NCBI GenBank assembly: GCA_964019055.1
Contig: OZ025221.1
Coordinates: forward strand, 687,001 to 751,000
Direction: 5' to 3'
Source of the DNA: Anthopleura xanthogrammica
Taxonomy: Eukaryota; Cnidaria; Anthozoa; Actiniaria; Actiniidae
Length of the DNA stretch: 64,000 bases
Shown one piece after another: positions 32,779-42,788 of the stretch (position 1 is the stretch's first letter; the number at the start of each line of letters is the position of its first letter). The notes beneath the pieces are model-generated. The model made no database searches and had not been told where the DNA came from. It saw only the letters and a list, made by a program, of their open reading frames with translations. Position numbers and translations under genes: made by a program.

Positions 32779-33630
32779 ATGATCATCCTCTTCTTATTCG
32801 TCACATCATTTTTATTTACCTCGATTGCCATGTTGGGAAACACGAAATCCAGCCTGGATGTATGTGATAGTTTTGAAGATCTTAAGCTACTCGACTGTTC
32901 TGCAAGGAGATTGACAAGTTTACCACAGTTCCAAAACATTCAACAGCCGTACACAAGTTTATCCATGATGCAAAATCTTCTAACAACCGTTAACATTACC
33001 TTCATCCTATACGCCATTCCATCGCTTAAGAGCATCGACTTGAGAGGGAATCCTTTAAACTGTAGTTGGTATTCCAAGCAGTACATTCCTTCCTCGGTAA
33101 TAGTGAAAACCGATTGTATTCATCCATCACCTACTCATCGTTATTCAACAGAAGTCCCCATCTCAAGTACCATCAAATCGTCTAATTATTACCACCCAAC
33201 ATTGGCTGAGTCTATCAAGTCAGCAAGTTTCACCAAATATTTATTTTCAACTAACTGTTCTGTTCCTCCTTCACTGTCATCTTCCGTCGACCCTTCAGTA
33301 TCGTCAACACACCGTCATGTATCGTCATTAATGTCTCCTACATCAAGTGTCAATTCAACTAATGCCCTTGTTTTTACTGAATACAACGTGAACGAACGAT
33401 CAACCTCAAGTGATTTACTGTATATCTACATCGTCGTTGGAACTTTATCCACGATTTTTATAAGTATTCTTTGCTTCAAATGTTTTCGATATTTTTGGAG
33501 ATTATACCACCCACGTTCCATCATGCAGCCCTCCATCGCGCTCTCTGAACTTGGAAACAGTCTAGTAAGCGTGGAAAGCAGCAGCAGTGATGATTCAGAT
33601 GACATTATCTATGAGAGCACCTTTGTTTAG
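32779..33630 (+). CDS. Type I membrane glycoprotein with LRR-like ectodomain, carried by the Polinton
   Basis: ATG at 32779; 283 residues. Residues 1-17 form a signal peptide. Residues 29-115 contain LRR-type landmarks: LLDCSARRLTSLPQF, then IPSLKSIDLRGNPLNCSW followed by a further Cys, resembling an LRR plus C-terminal cap. N-glycosylation sequons occur at N72, N94, N159 and N192. Residues ~120-210 are a Ser/Thr/Pro-rich stalk. A transmembrane segment spans about 214-236. The cytoplasmic tail has an acidic Ser cluster (SSSSDDSDD) and ends in STFV, which fits a class I PDZ ligand. It resembles a cell-surface receptor fragment and is not a standard Polinton gene. Possible roles are attachment, envelope-like display or interference with host signalling; none is proven. 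Confidence 0.75.
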   Translation: MIILFLFVTSFLFTSIAMLGNTKSSLDVCDSFEDLKLLDCSARRLTSLPQFQNIQQPYTSLSMMQNLLTTVNITFILYAIPSLKSIDLRGNPLNCSWYSKQYIPSSVIVKTDCIHPSPTHRYSTEVPISSTIKSSNYYHPTLAESIKSASFTKYLFSTNCSVPPSLSSSVDPSVSSTHRHVSSLMSPTSSVNSTNALVFTEYNVNERSTSSDLLYIYIVVGTLSTIFISILCFKCFRYFWRLYHPRSIMQPSIALSELGNSLVSVESSSSDDSDDIIYESTFV

Positions 33631-33714
33631 ACAGGAAAATGACAAGATTTGTTCTAGTTCATTTTTATTTTTATTGTTGTTTAGTTCATCTTAGTTACAT
33701 AAAACTGTTGAAAT

Positions 33715-33761
<47 letters not shown>

Positions 33762-34071
33762 TTTATTGCATTATTTATTAACTTAAGTGTGTATTTATCC
33801 GATGAGCTTATGAAATATTTACAAGCTTTTTTTTCTTCTGAAGTTCTTGTTTTCATAAAATCATACATACTATTATTTAGAACCTTTATTTACATGGTTT
33901 TATTCATTCAATTTATTTAACTTTTTTTTTTTTTTTCTTTTCCAACCACCTCCTCTTACTTATAGTTTTTTTTTGTTGTCGTTATCAAGAATATCGTTAA
34001 ATGAATATATTAAAGATACATTTGTACTTTTACTTTGATGCATGCTTGTACATAAGCACAATTCAATTCAT
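33631..34071. other. Spacer between glycoprotein gene and polymerase, with (TA)n tract
   Basis: A 3' region with a (TA)n microsatellite at about 33719-33759 and T-rich sequence; convergent transcription ends here. The minus strand provides the 3' end of the polymerase gene. No further gene is supported. Confidence 0.5.
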
Positions 34072-37000
34072 TCAATGTGTTATGCTCGCGTGACCGTATG
34101 CTAACGTGCTTACGCCATTCTCCAAGATATATCGCTTATCATCGTAGGGACTTAAGCCTATTTTGTTTAAATTTATAGTGTAGAGCTCGTGTTTAAAGCT
34201 CTGTATTCTATTCATATTCGCCATAAAGCGTTTTCTAGCAAACAAACATTCTATGTAATGCGCATGTCTTATATCACGTTTCGTTACATTTTTAGAAATA
34301 CCTTTGGCGGTTTTCTTTTCAATGGTTTGCACACCCTCGTTATAGAGAAAAGAATACATTTTAGACCGTAGACCCACAAATTCTTTAATTGCAATCCCAT
34401 TAGTCTCGTCCTTCATTTTACCAAGCACCTTCTTATTCCGAGTGCTGTGTAAGAAGTGATCCGGAGCATACCCCGAAGTGTCAAACAAATCAATAGCCTT
34501 TCCCATATCCACATAAACATCCTCTGTCTTAATGTCATACAGTAAACTATCCGTGTCTGTAAAGCAAAGAGTTGCTTTGTTCCCATACTTGTTCTTAATG
34601 AAATTGTAGTGGAAGTCATACATTAACACCTTAGATAAGTCCAAAATACTGAATCCTACATAGATGGGGCGATTTAAACATAGGGAGGGTTTTTTCATAT
34701 TCACAGCCGCCAAGTCGTTATTAAAAATGCGAAAGGAATCAAACAGGGGGGAGGCTGTGAGCTTTTGCAATTTCTTGGAAGTATTCACCAGCTTTACATT
34801 GACCCTTTTGCGTAAGTTCTCCATTGTTTTGCCAAAAATCGAATTATTCATAAGCTTAAAAAAATCTTTTTCAAAATCGTTGATGGCATGCTTCCTCTTT
34901 GTCGTGTTGAAGTCAATGTATGACTTCAACCATGGCGCTTGGTGAAATCCTAAGACTTTATGAACTTTTACTAATTTCATTCCCAGAGAAAGGTACTGCT
35001 TCAAATTTCTATAGTGTAAAACATACTGTGATTTGTTATTCAGGTTAGGAACTAGTTTGGTGACAGAGGTGTGACAATTCATTTCCAGTTCATGGAAAAG
35101 TTGCTGTGAATATGGTGAAAGCATATCGATTGATACTTTCATTTGCTCTGGAGCAAGAGGATAGTCGTTATGAAGGTTATGAAGCTCACTGGGGTATTCG
35201 AGGTCTACTTCTAAAATGTATCCTTCCTCTCCATCATCACTAATATTTCTTACATCTAAATGCTCAATTTCCTGTTCTGTTAGCCACCGAAACTCTTCAT
35301 AAGGTAAGCTTTGGGACATGCTAAAACCATATAAATTATTCGCATCTAAATAAAGGAGATAATTTGTGTCTTGTTGAGAGTCATAGCCCTCGATGTACGG
35401 ATTGTTTGCCCTAGCATAGCGATTGGAGATGACACTAACCCCACCCCTCATCCCCTTCTCTATAAAAAGTAACATGTCTGGGTCTGTCATAAGTTCGAGC
35501 TCCACCCCCGTCATTTTCAAACAGGCTTGCCAAGAGAGACCGGGACTGGTGTAGAAATGACAGGGATCTAACTCATAGTACTGTAAGCAGATGTTCCTAA
35601 AGTTTTCAAATACGTCAGCGAGTAGCAACACATCGGATTTCAAATATAAATCATGATAGTCACCTAAACTTTGACAATGAAACGCCTGGTAAACTCTTTG
35701 CGCGTGAGCGTAATCTTGATCGCTTATTCCTTCCCCCTTTAAACTACTAAAAAATGCTTCCTTAGCAGGGAGTGCGCCTTCCCTGAATCTACTGAAACTA
35801 TCAATATATTCATAAGGGTACACTCCCTTTCTAAGCAAATACGGAACTTTATCCTCCGCCGTGTATCTCTTTAATACTTGAAACCTGTCATGACCCTCTT
35901 TTGCCAGATTAGAAACAAGCCCTTCAAGAGACGAATTCATGAACTGCAAGGAATCAATAAACTCCAGGTTTCCTACAGAGAATGCAATGTATTTTTCCAT
36001 GTTATTGGGAATACAATTGATCTTGTGTTCCTTGAGTTTACCGAGTCCCTGCATAATGAGGTGAGAATCAAATCCGCGAGAGTTGTGAAAAATCACTGGA
36101 ATCTTACCCGTAAATTTATAATTTATGTTACACTCGCCGTGAGCGGCCCCCCGAAAATTCCCCGTTAGATGATTGTGGTCACGGACTCTATCTGCGCCCA
36201 GTTCTCCCTTGCATATATGACATGTCGTCGCTTCTTGAAAAGCCTGTTCTTCTTCTGGCGTAATATTCATGGGCACGACATGCTTCAGTATTTCTGAAAT
36301 ACGGTTTTCTTCTTCTACAAGATGCTCTAAAAACTTATCAACACAATTCTCAAGCCGATAAAGAACGGGGGGCTTACAGTACTCTTCTAGATCCGAAACA
36401 ATACAATAACAAAAACCACAGGGTTGATGGTGTTGGGTTTTTAAAGTATAACTAGAATTCGAGTCTATCTGGTCTTGATCACAAGGCGCCAGTAACGTTT
36501 CAAAATCAGCGTAAATTACAACTGGAACTCTTAGCTGTTTTTGTATATCCTTATATCTTAAAATCTTATTATCTTCACAAGGTAATTTGATTTTCAGAGG
36601 CCCATGTTTTGAACATAAAAGTTCATGCTCTTGTAATAAATTTTCCCGAACAAAACCATGTAAGCAATAACTACAATAATAAGTTTGACCATTGTGCTTT
36701 GTACGGTCACCTAGTAGTCGACTTAGATTTTTAACTAAGCAATAATGTCTCTGATCTCCCTTAGAAAATAATAACAAATTAACATGAAATACCTTTTTAT
36801 TTTCTGTAATGTATAGCGGAAACAGTTCTTCGTCTTCATATCCAAAAACATTTATGCTGGTGGTTGGGTTCTGTTTTTCAAATTTAGACACTTGACTGAC
36901 TCTTACAGGAAACTCTATCCCCGACATGTTGATCTCTTCTTCGTACTGCTGGTAGTGACTCAGTCGATTAGAATGATTCTGCCATTGAACAGGGTGTTTG

Positions 37001-37783
37001 GCGGCTAGGACGGACCAAAGGAAGCACTTTTGATCATCGTTTTTGATGTTCACAACCGCCTTCTTATCCTTTAGCTTCTTGGGCAGTTCGAGGTAGCTGC
37101 TGCCGCGTAAGGGTTTGTAGCTGGCCACATTCAAGGTAAGATTTAATACTTGGTCAAAACGCCATCCACTTCCCTCTCTCTGATACTCTAGGAAACTCTT
37201 CTTGATTTTTTCAGTGGCCTGGTCGAACTGCCTTTCGATCTGGTCTGGTCTTAGAGCGGTCATGGCGGTGCTTCGAAAGTGGGGGCTTGTGGTGACTTCT
37301 TCTAAATCCGAAGCGAGTTTTTTCAGTTGAACTTGACTGCAGAGAAACCATTTTACACTCCGCTTCCTCTCTAGCTCTTTCCGCAGTCTTCTAAGTAGTG
37401 TTTTCTTTTTCCCTCGTAGGGCGAGAGAGAGGTCATATTTTTCCGTCTTGTTCGGTTTCACTGTGTATATGTTTAGGTGGTCGTCAATGGCGGACTCGGC
37501 GTGTTCTTGATCAGTCTCTTCAACATTTCCCTCCCCGCTTTGAATTTTCCGCTTTTTAGGCATCGGGAAATCATCTTCATCGCTTGACCTTCTGGAACCT
37601 CCACCCTGGCAGCGGTGGTCAGCGAGCGTTTCTGAATTCGAAAACTGCCGAGAACAACTTCCGCAGATGAAATTGTGTTTCTGTCTTCGATGGCGGTTCA
37701 AATCTTTTCTGTGTTTATATTTTTTAGGACATAAAGGACAACAATGACGGTCGTCATGTGAAGATCCATTCGATTCCGCTGTT
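34072..37783 (-). CDS. Protein-primed type B DNA polymerase (PolB), 5' end interrupted
   Basis: The frame runs from about 37780 to a stop at 34072 with no internal breaks, over 1200 codons. The apparent start at 37701 is a TTG, and coding sequence continues upstream through a first zinc finger (CCPLCPKKYKHRKDL) to the (TTA)n tail of a nested LINE. Landmarks by residue from 37701: a second finger (CGSCSRQF), ExoI YADFE near 398, a zinc/HNH-like insert (CHICKGELGADRVRDHNH) near 497-525, motif A LDANNLYGFSMSQ near 785, motif B NNSIFGKTMEN near 952 and motif C DTDS near 1051. The HNH-like insert resembles recombination endonuclease VII. The enzyme would replicate the linear element. Its start codon probably lies beyond the LINE near 40109, so this copy is likely disabled. 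Confidence 0.93.
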
Positions 37784-39995
37784 TAATAATAATAATAATA
37801 ATAAACTTTATTTATGTGTCAATATCATCTAGCTTACATATAAATAGTATGCTAATTGGGGACACCTATCTAAGACCCAGTAAAAAAAACCCATATCATA
37901 CCCAGTTAAATAAAATGTATAAAAGAGAAAGTAATAGGCCTTCCCTGACCCCGCATATACGTCTAGAGCCGAAGAAACAATGACCCCCGGCCAAGACTGA
38001 GGACAAGAAGCGTGCCCAACCAGTCTCCGCCAGAAGTCATCGCCCACAACCACGAAAGCGAGTTCAGGAGAGGCCCATTAAAATACGGAACTAATTATAT
38101 AGTATTCTATTAACCCCACTCCCCCACCCCCAACCAACCCGCAACCCGTCCAAATGTAAAATACCAACCAAAAAAAAAAAAAGCAATAGGGAACCTTCGG
38201 CCCAGAATAAGCACCGAATCCAATGCAAAGGATCAACCATTTGCGTTAGATTCGGCACAAGAAAACAACCCATGCAATCGAGCCTAAGATTCCTATTGAT
38301 ATCATGGACGAAATAAATAATAGTAATAATAAGGCAATACATAGAATGCATATCAGGTGATACATAACGGACAGTCATGACATTTATCTTGCATAAGACT
38401 TTCAAGATCTATTCTTCTAATGCTATTCTTAAAAACCTTTAAAGAAATAGAATTCCTAATACTTTTTTCCAATTTTGACCATATAAAGGGACCAAGATAT
38501 TTTAAACTATGTTTCCCATAAGTGACGGTGTTGAACCTTGGTATTATAAAGTCAGAATTTCTCAAGTTATAACAACTATTGTTCTTCTTGAAAATTTCCT
38601 GGATATAAACAGGACATAGTTCATTTTTCACCTTGTACATAAGGGTAGCAATATCCTGTAGCCTTCTGTTCTTTAATGTTGGTAACCTTGCCATTTTGAG
38701 TAGTTCACCATACGTACAGGTTTTCTTGTCGTAAATCGCTTTCAAAGCTCTTTCTTGGATACGTTCTAATTTCCTGCTGTCAGATGATCGACAAAAATGC
38801 CATACAGTATGGCAGTACGTTAATTGGGGTAGTATAGCAGATTTGTATATGATGAGTTTTGCTTTGGTTGATAACATATTCCGCAATCTCGTCAGAACTC
38901 CCACCTTCCTTGCAGCTCTTTTGCAAACCTCCCCAATATGGCTACTGAAATTCAAGTTTTCATCAATCGTCAGTCCCAGTAATTTCATTTCGGAGCCAAA
39001 CTTTACATTTGTATTGGACATCACTATCTGCATATCTTTGTCCTTATTCTTTATTCTCGCTACTTCCTTCCATTCACTTGTGACTTCACAGCCAATTCTC
39101 ACCCTGTATTTCCTCTCGGTAAAATACGATCGTATTAGATTAATGGATTGTTGAGAGAACCCATAGGCATTCAACTTATTCAACAATAGCGGAGGATGTA
39201 ACGAATCAAATGCCTTCGACATGTCAGTTGAGAGAACCCCCACCATTTTTTTCTCATCAATAGCATATTTCCATTGCTCGACAATGTTTAGGAGAGTTGT
39301 TTCTGTGCTGTGCTTCTTTCGGTAGGCTGTTAGCTTGTTACTCAACCGAGGTTCCATGTATGCTGTTACTTGTTTACTTAACAGTTTTTCAAACACTTTG
39401 TCACAAGCAGATAGCAACGTAACAGGTCTGTAATTCTTTACATCATATATACTGTCCTTCTTGAAGACAGGTATCCATTCTCCTTTTTTCCAATCGCATG
39501 GCCAATAGCAAGCGTCTATGCATTTGTTGTAAATAGACGTCAGTGATGGCGCAAGCTCCTCACATCCCATCTTGAGAACCATATTGGGTACTTGATCGTA
39601 GCCCATACCTTTCCTCGCATTTAATTCGCCTAGAGCCTTCATAACTTCATCACAATGTAGTCTGTCAATTTCAAAATGGGGCCCATTAACTACCCTCTTA
39701 TTACTGTTTATTGTTTGGATGCTTGCATGTTCCCTTAATTGTTGTTCGGGAAGTTCAAGTAATTCAGTGCTTCCAATCTTCTTGGCCACAGAAGAAAAGT
39801 GACTTACAAAATAGTTGGCTACTTCTAATTGATCCCTCATTACATGTCCATTTCTCTCTAAAGTAATGTGCTTGTCCTTTACCTTTGAATTGGTACTCAA
39901 AAAAGGTTTGAACGTTTTGAAGAATTCGCTTGGTTTTTTGCTGAAATCATCTGTCTTCTTTTTCAATGTTCTGGTTGAATGTTCTCCCGCAGTGA
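37784..39995 (-). mobile_element. 5'-truncated LINE (CR1/L2/Jockey-like) nested in the polymerase gene
   Basis: On the minus strand the element ends in a (TTA)n tail at 37784-37806. Its 5' boundary lies near 39990-39995. Short flanks there (GAATCCGCCGT at 39994-40004 and GATTCCGCTGT at 37772-37782) match at 9 of 11 positions and could be a decayed target duplication. Both flanks also keep the polymerase reading phase, which supports a simple insertion. Confidence 0.75.
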
Positions 39996-40068
39996 ATCCG
40001 CCGTCTCTACTCCTTCGTTGGTAAGGTTTGAAAGAAGAGCGGCAAATTCGGCATCGATCCTCTGCCAT
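38353..40068 (-). pseudogene. LINE reverse transcriptase ORF lacking its catalytic core
   Basis: The frame (571 codons from ATG 40068) encodes clear non-LTR RT segments: KPSEFFKTFKPFL, ARKGMGYDQVPNMVLK, YRPVTLLSACDKVFEK and LSTDMSKAFDSLHP. The C-terminal region has LIIYKSAILPQLTYC. After SEWKEVARI the sequence jumps to KNKDKDMQIVMSN. The expected motif with PQGS and the Y/F-x-D-D active site is absent, an in-frame deletion of roughly 80 residues. The first ~25-30 codons lie upstream of the LINE in a different frame from the Polinton coding sequence there. The product cannot be an active reverse transcriptase. Confidence 0.85.
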
Positions 40069-40109
40069 TCTTCTTCGGGAATATTCAACAAGTCATCTTG
40101 GATGTTCAT
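40005..40109 (-). other. Probable displaced 5' end of the polymerase ORF
   Basis: An ATG at 40107-40109 opens a frame of about 34 codons, beginning MNIQDDLLNIPEEEWQ, before the LINE junction. Its reading phase at the presumed LINE target site matches that of the polymerase on the other side. It is interpreted as the original start region, separated from the rest by the LINE. Confidence 0.5.
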
Positions 40110-40824
40110 GGTCTCGACGTTCAATGAACTTCACCCGCTACTTCGATTAGTTTTATACAGCTGATGACGTAGTTCGATTAAAATAAAGAGTGATGTATCT
40201 TATGGCGGGAAAAGGCTTTCTCGCCTAATAAAGTAAAGTAAAACACCGATGAGCTAGCGAAGGGCGACTTTTCCTTATTCAAGTAATGGTTTTCCGTCAT
40301 AGATTTGTAACTATAAACGATGTCTTGATTCAATTTAATGTAAACAAAAGATCCTACTGAAGCAGATCAAACAACAACAAAACCACGACTCATTTATATT
40401 CATAAACTCAGCTACAAGTACACTTGCTGCCTGAACAAAAGATCTTACCAAGTCATTACCACTTGATTAAACATGTCAATCGGATAAAAATACTTTTCCC
40501 ATGTAAACCAATCAAATCGTCTCTTATTAAACACCTTGATAGAGATATCGACACATTTATTCGAAAATTAATTAAACCACTGACTGTGTGCAAAAGAACA
40601 GTTTCTTAACTAAACACATAATGCTATTAACTAATGAAACTTTCATTCATTCATAACCCCGTCACCACCAGTCGCTCAAACAAAGGATTTCTTTCTGTCC
40701 AGTAAATCTATTTCAAACAAACTTTTCCAAGACAAAAGACCGCATCCGTCTGCTGATTCAACATGTCATCCTCACAAAGACCGTGGGCTCATCACCTTCA
40801 AACCCTTTAGTTCATTAATTCAAA
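40110..40824. other. Polinton right-end non-coding region
   Basis: Sequence between the displaced polymerase start and the right terminal repeat. No supported ORF beyond short AT-rich frames. It should contain the polymerase promoter; no specific element is recognised. Confidence 0.45.
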
Positions 40825-41056
40825 AATTTTCTACTTTGAACCGCCTGTTGCTCAAACAAAGGATTTTCAATTTTGTCTTAAAAACACACCCCCTGTATTA
40901 ACACCCCCTGATTTCGATCGGAATTTTTGGTCAGGCGGTCGGCCTGTCTTTTCGCGATAGCTGGACCTGAACCACCCCTCCCCTCCCCCCGAAAATTAGA
41001 CCGGCGCCGAAAGAACAATAGATCCATTGTCCTAGAACTCTCATTTCCCTACTACT
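40825..41056 (-). repeat. Right terminal inverted repeat of the Polinton
   Basis: Reverse complement of the left terminus, identical over the outer ~108 bp. It contains an extra ~24 bp segment near 40925-40950 (a small CAGGCGG...CCGCCTG-type inversion) that the left arm lacks. It ends in CCCTACTACT, followed by TTCAAC. Confidence 0.93.
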
Positions 41057-41195
41057 TTCAACCGCTTCAGTGATTTTTACCCATACTCCCGTTCGGGTAA
41101 GTCGTGTAGTCGTGTAGTCGTGTTTTTTAATTGACTGTATGAAAAACTTATTTCATAAATGAATTTAAGATATATTGGAATTTGAGCATCGATAC

Positions 41196-41250
41196 CTTTG
41201 TTATGGACAACCAATCCTGAGAACAACAAAACCAACAAAAACATCTTCAT
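41196..41250 (-). CDS. Exon 1 (signal peptide) of secreted protein copy 2, stranded beyond the Polinton
   Basis: ATG at 41250 encodes MKMFLLVLLFSGLVVHNK before a GTATCG donor. This is the same length (55 nt), phase and donor as exon 1 of copies 1 and 3. In those copies the next intron is 99 bp; here the acceptor of exon 2 is at 24575, so the intron is 16.6 kb because it now holds two inverted-repeat elements and the Polinton. Confidence 0.85.
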
Positions 41251-41700
41251 CTTGGACAACACACTGTTTAAAGACAAGAAAAAAAAAAAATTTAAAAGTA
41301 ATCATCTTTTTTCAGTGGAAAACCCAAGTTTTTTTTTTTGTATCGACGAAATGAAATTTTAAAACAATAAATTGAATTTCCTTGATTAGATTAGATTTTC
41401 TTCTTTTCTCTTTTTTCTTCACGTATATTCCAAGTTGAGACTCAAGCTAAATATCTCATTAAAAAGACAAGAGAAAACTGGGAACCCAAGGTTTTAGTTA
41501 ATATCCACGAGCACCCGATTTAGTATTATACCGCCGGCACATATTAGTCCATTTTATCCCCTCTCCTCATTTTCCAGGGTGCGAACATAGTTATCACTCT
41601 ATACTTACAAACTCTTGAGTGTTTCTCCACACTTTGGTGTTGGTGTCTCGAGATGAATGAAAGGCTTATGTAAAGACATAGATAATAGACTGAATGAACA
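41251..41700. other. 5' flank of gene copy 2
   Basis: Contains the conserved block (TCTCGAGA, CACACTTTGG) equivalent to the putative 5' UTR exon of copy 1, on the minus strand at about 41605-41670, with a GTAAGT donor. No other gene. Confidence 0.45.
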
Positions 41701-41992
41701 TTAGTAGTACCAGTGATACGGTCAGCCACCCAGCCAATAGTATCTATTGTACATGACGCGACCATGGTTCTATTAATGTCATTAATATTACATATGGTGC
41801 AGTTATTCGTTCTTCTATCTTACTAGTACCAATGATACGGTCTGCCACACAGCCAATAGTATCTATTGTACATGACGCGACCATGGTTATATTAATGTCA
41901 TTAATATTACATATGGTGCAGTTATTCGTTCTTCTATCTTACTAGTACCAGTGATACGGTCAGCGACATAGCCAATAGTATCTATTGTACAT
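41701..41992 (-). repeat. Satellite B, short array upstream of gene copy 2
   Basis: About two and a half 119 bp units of satellite B in reverse orientation, matching the orientation of copy 2 relative to its satellite. Confidence 0.9.
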
Positions 41993-42070
41993 GACATGAG
42001 TTGAAGGAGCCAATCAAGTCATTCCTTCAACAAGACAAGTTGGCGTATAAGGAGTTTCAGTTAATTCCGT
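41990..42070 (+). other. Coding-like fragment at the satellite B edge
   Basis: Directly at the end of the satellite units a + strand frame of about 24 residues (containing KEPIKSFLQQDKLAYKEFQL) ends in TAG. Composition is protein-like. It resembles the captured fragment at 11478-11639 in being inserted at satellite sequence. No family recognised. Confidence 0.25.
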
Positions 42071-42788
42071 AGCTTATCATTTAACAAAAGTAACACCAAA
42101 TATCGATATAGTTGTATCTATTTTGCCAGCAAAACTGAGGAATCACGACAAACCAAACTAGACTGAACAGTGGAAATCCTAAATTTTTTTGAATCCCAAC
42201 TGTTCCCCAGGGACCTTGGAGCGTAATCTTCATTGGGGGGGCTAACGGCCACCATCCGTTAGCCACCGTTAACCACCGTTTCATGCACGAATACCAGTGA
42301 CACTGACAGCGACACTGGCACCCTGTTACTCTAAGTACCATTCGCCCGTATTTCCTTTACTTGCTTGTCATCGCCATTCCACAACAATGTTATTCGTAGA
42401 CAATGGGAGAAATCTTTTGAATATTCAAAAATCTAAAAATTATCGCAGTTATTCAATGCTTTGCTAAACTTTTGTGAAGATCAGCGAATATCTAGATTGA
42501 TAGGTTTTAGTAAATCCTATCTATGATATAAAACACTGCTAAAGAAATCTTCTTTAAAATACCAGGAGAGTCACCTTTGTTTAATGCATTTTATTTCATT
42601 ATATTTTAAGTTATCTTTATTTCAGCTTTGACATTTAGTTTTCTATTTTCCTGATCTAGCAGTACTGATCTCTGGATCGAGGCTTTGAAAGAAGCAAGCA
42701 TAATAACTGACAATATTCTGTTGTAGGTTACCATACGGTATATCCGTTAGTATTGGCCATTGATATGTCGGGGGGAACTTCTGGAATG
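42071..42788. other. Spacer and 3' flank of gene copy 3
   Basis: Includes short CCACCGTT/CCATCCGTTAGCC reiterations near 42245-42285 and, on the minus strand, an AATAAA near 42595 followed by sequence conserved with the 3' flank of copy 1. No supported gene. Confidence 0.45.

Larger units (their letters stand above)
25427..41056. mobile_element. Polinton/Maverick (adintovirus-like) element, 15.6 kb
   Basis: The element begins AGTAGTAGGGAAATGAGAG and ends with its exact reverse complement, in terminal inverted repeats of about 210-230 bp, within a perfect 6 bp target duplication. Gene order is: small MGCGC ORF, integrase, penton-type protein, basic virion-like protein, major-capsid-type protein and protease on +; two small genes and the packaging ATPase on -; a membrane glycoprotein on +; DNA polymerase on -. 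This combination of protein-primed PolB, retrovirus-like integrase with chromodomain, adenain-like protease, FtsK/HerA ATPase and jelly-roll capsid proteins defines Polintons. A ~2.2 kb LINE is nested near the polymerase 5' end; without it the element is about 13.4 kb. It lies in intron 1 of secreted-protein gene copy 2. Confidence 0.96.

Noticed and set aside
33639..33920. A membrane protein ORF downstream of the Polinton glycoprotein
   Set aside because: The frame crosses a (TA)n tract and T-rich spacer and shows no features beyond composition.
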